Shown one piece after another: positions 63,421-64,000 of a stretch of DNA of 64,000 bases. Source of the stretch: an uncultured Prochlorococcus sp. GTDB taxonomy: Bacteria; Cyanobacteriota; Cyanobacteriia; PCC-6307; Cyanobiaceae. Each line of letters begins with the position of its first letter. The first letter of the stretch is position 1. A program made the position numbers and the translations under genes. The notes beneath the pieces are model-generated. The model had not been told where the DNA came from. It searched no databases and saw only the letters and a program-made list of their open reading frames with translations. The stretch is from the NCBI GenBank assembly GCA_902564695.1, contig CACFCB010000001.1:124001-188000 (forward strand). The letters are read 5' to 3'.

Positions 63421-64000
63421 TTGGAATTACCTATTGATCATTTTCGCTTATTGGGGGTTAGCCCTTCTGCAAATGCTGAAGAAGTACTTCGGGCTTTTCA
63501 GTTAAGGCTAGATCGTCCTCCCAAGCAAGGATTCACTTATGAAGTTTTAGCTCAGAGATCTGAGCTGCTCAGGCTATCTGCTGATCTTCTATCTAATCCC
63601 TCACAGCGTAAAAATTACGAACTTGCACTTCTTGAGGGATCCTCAGGTCTTGATTTGTCATCAAATCGAGAAGTTGCTGGATTACTTCTTCTTTGGGAAG
63701 CAAATGCTTCTTTTCAAGCTTTTAAGCTTGCTAAGAAAGCCTTGCAACCCCCGCAAGCCCCAGCCCTTGGTAGTGGTAGAGAATCTGACTTGACATTGAT
63801 TGCAGCTCTTTCTTGTAGAGATGCCTCTATTGATGAACAAGCCTCCAGGAGATATGCCTCAGGTGCTGATTTACTTCAGGAAGGTATACATTTGTTACAG
63901 AGGATGGGCAAACTTATTGAGGAAAGAAAAACCCTTGAATCAGATTTAGAAAACTTACTTCCATACAGAATTCTTGATTTATTAAGTAGAGAGAAAGAAG
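63421..64000 (+). CDS. ftn2: Ftn2/ARC6-like (ZipN) cell division protein, J-like domain N-terminus, truncated by window edge
   Basis: Open frame from TTG 63421: MELPIDHFRLLGVSPSANAEEVLRAFQLRLDRPPKQGFTYEVLAQRSELLRLSADLLSNPSQRKNYELALL... to the window end. Confidence 0.8.
   Translation, partial: MELPIDHFRLLGVSPSANAEEVLRAFQLRLDRPPKQGFTYEVLAQRSELLRLSADLLSNPSQRKNYELALLEGSSGLDLSSNREVAGLLLLWEANASFQAFKLAKKALQPPQAPALGSGRESDLTLIAALSCRDASIDEQASRRYASGADLLQEGIHLLQRMGKLIEERKTLESDLENLLPYRILDLLSREKE

Overview
This 64 kb window is a gene-dense, AT-rich chromosomal segment that reads as a low-light-type marine Prochlorococcus. The taxon is inferred from gene content: kaiB-kaiC directly after rplU/rpmA with no kaiA, Ni-SOD with its SodX protease, an Hli protein, a clpR-clpP3 pair, DUF1825/DUF3086/DUF3119 proteins, and a lipid A cluster. 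Most of it is ordinary core genome: truB, L27/L21, kaiBC, nblS, purD/purC, bamA-lpxC-fabZ-lpxA-lpxB, msrA, pepA, tyrS, pyrF, plsY, mlaE, glgX, HU, ilvC, clpR/clpP3, hemW, panB, ffs, ftsZ/ftsQ, ddl, miaB, argD, murA, lpdA, trpC, sodN/sodX, FKBP, lnt, mnmA, nnr, a sigma-70 factor, pdhA and ftn2/ARC6. There are three tRNAs and an SRP RNA. I found no CRISPR array, prophage, transposase or classical defence island. The points most worth a second look are: (1) a perfect 19-bp inverted repeat inside the PIN/TRAM gene that encodes nearly the same peptide on both strands; (2) folC split by a +1 frameshift at an A7 run; (3) cobD, whose conserved N-terminus has no ATG/GTG/TTG start; (4) a 748-bp intergenic region with several hairpins upstream of the HU gene; (5) a 27.7-30.7 kb patch of tiny hypothetical genes, including two membrane sORFs missing from the ORF track and a free-standing NdhF N-terminal-like protein; and (6) near-palindromic or hairpin leaders upstream of sodN and rplU.
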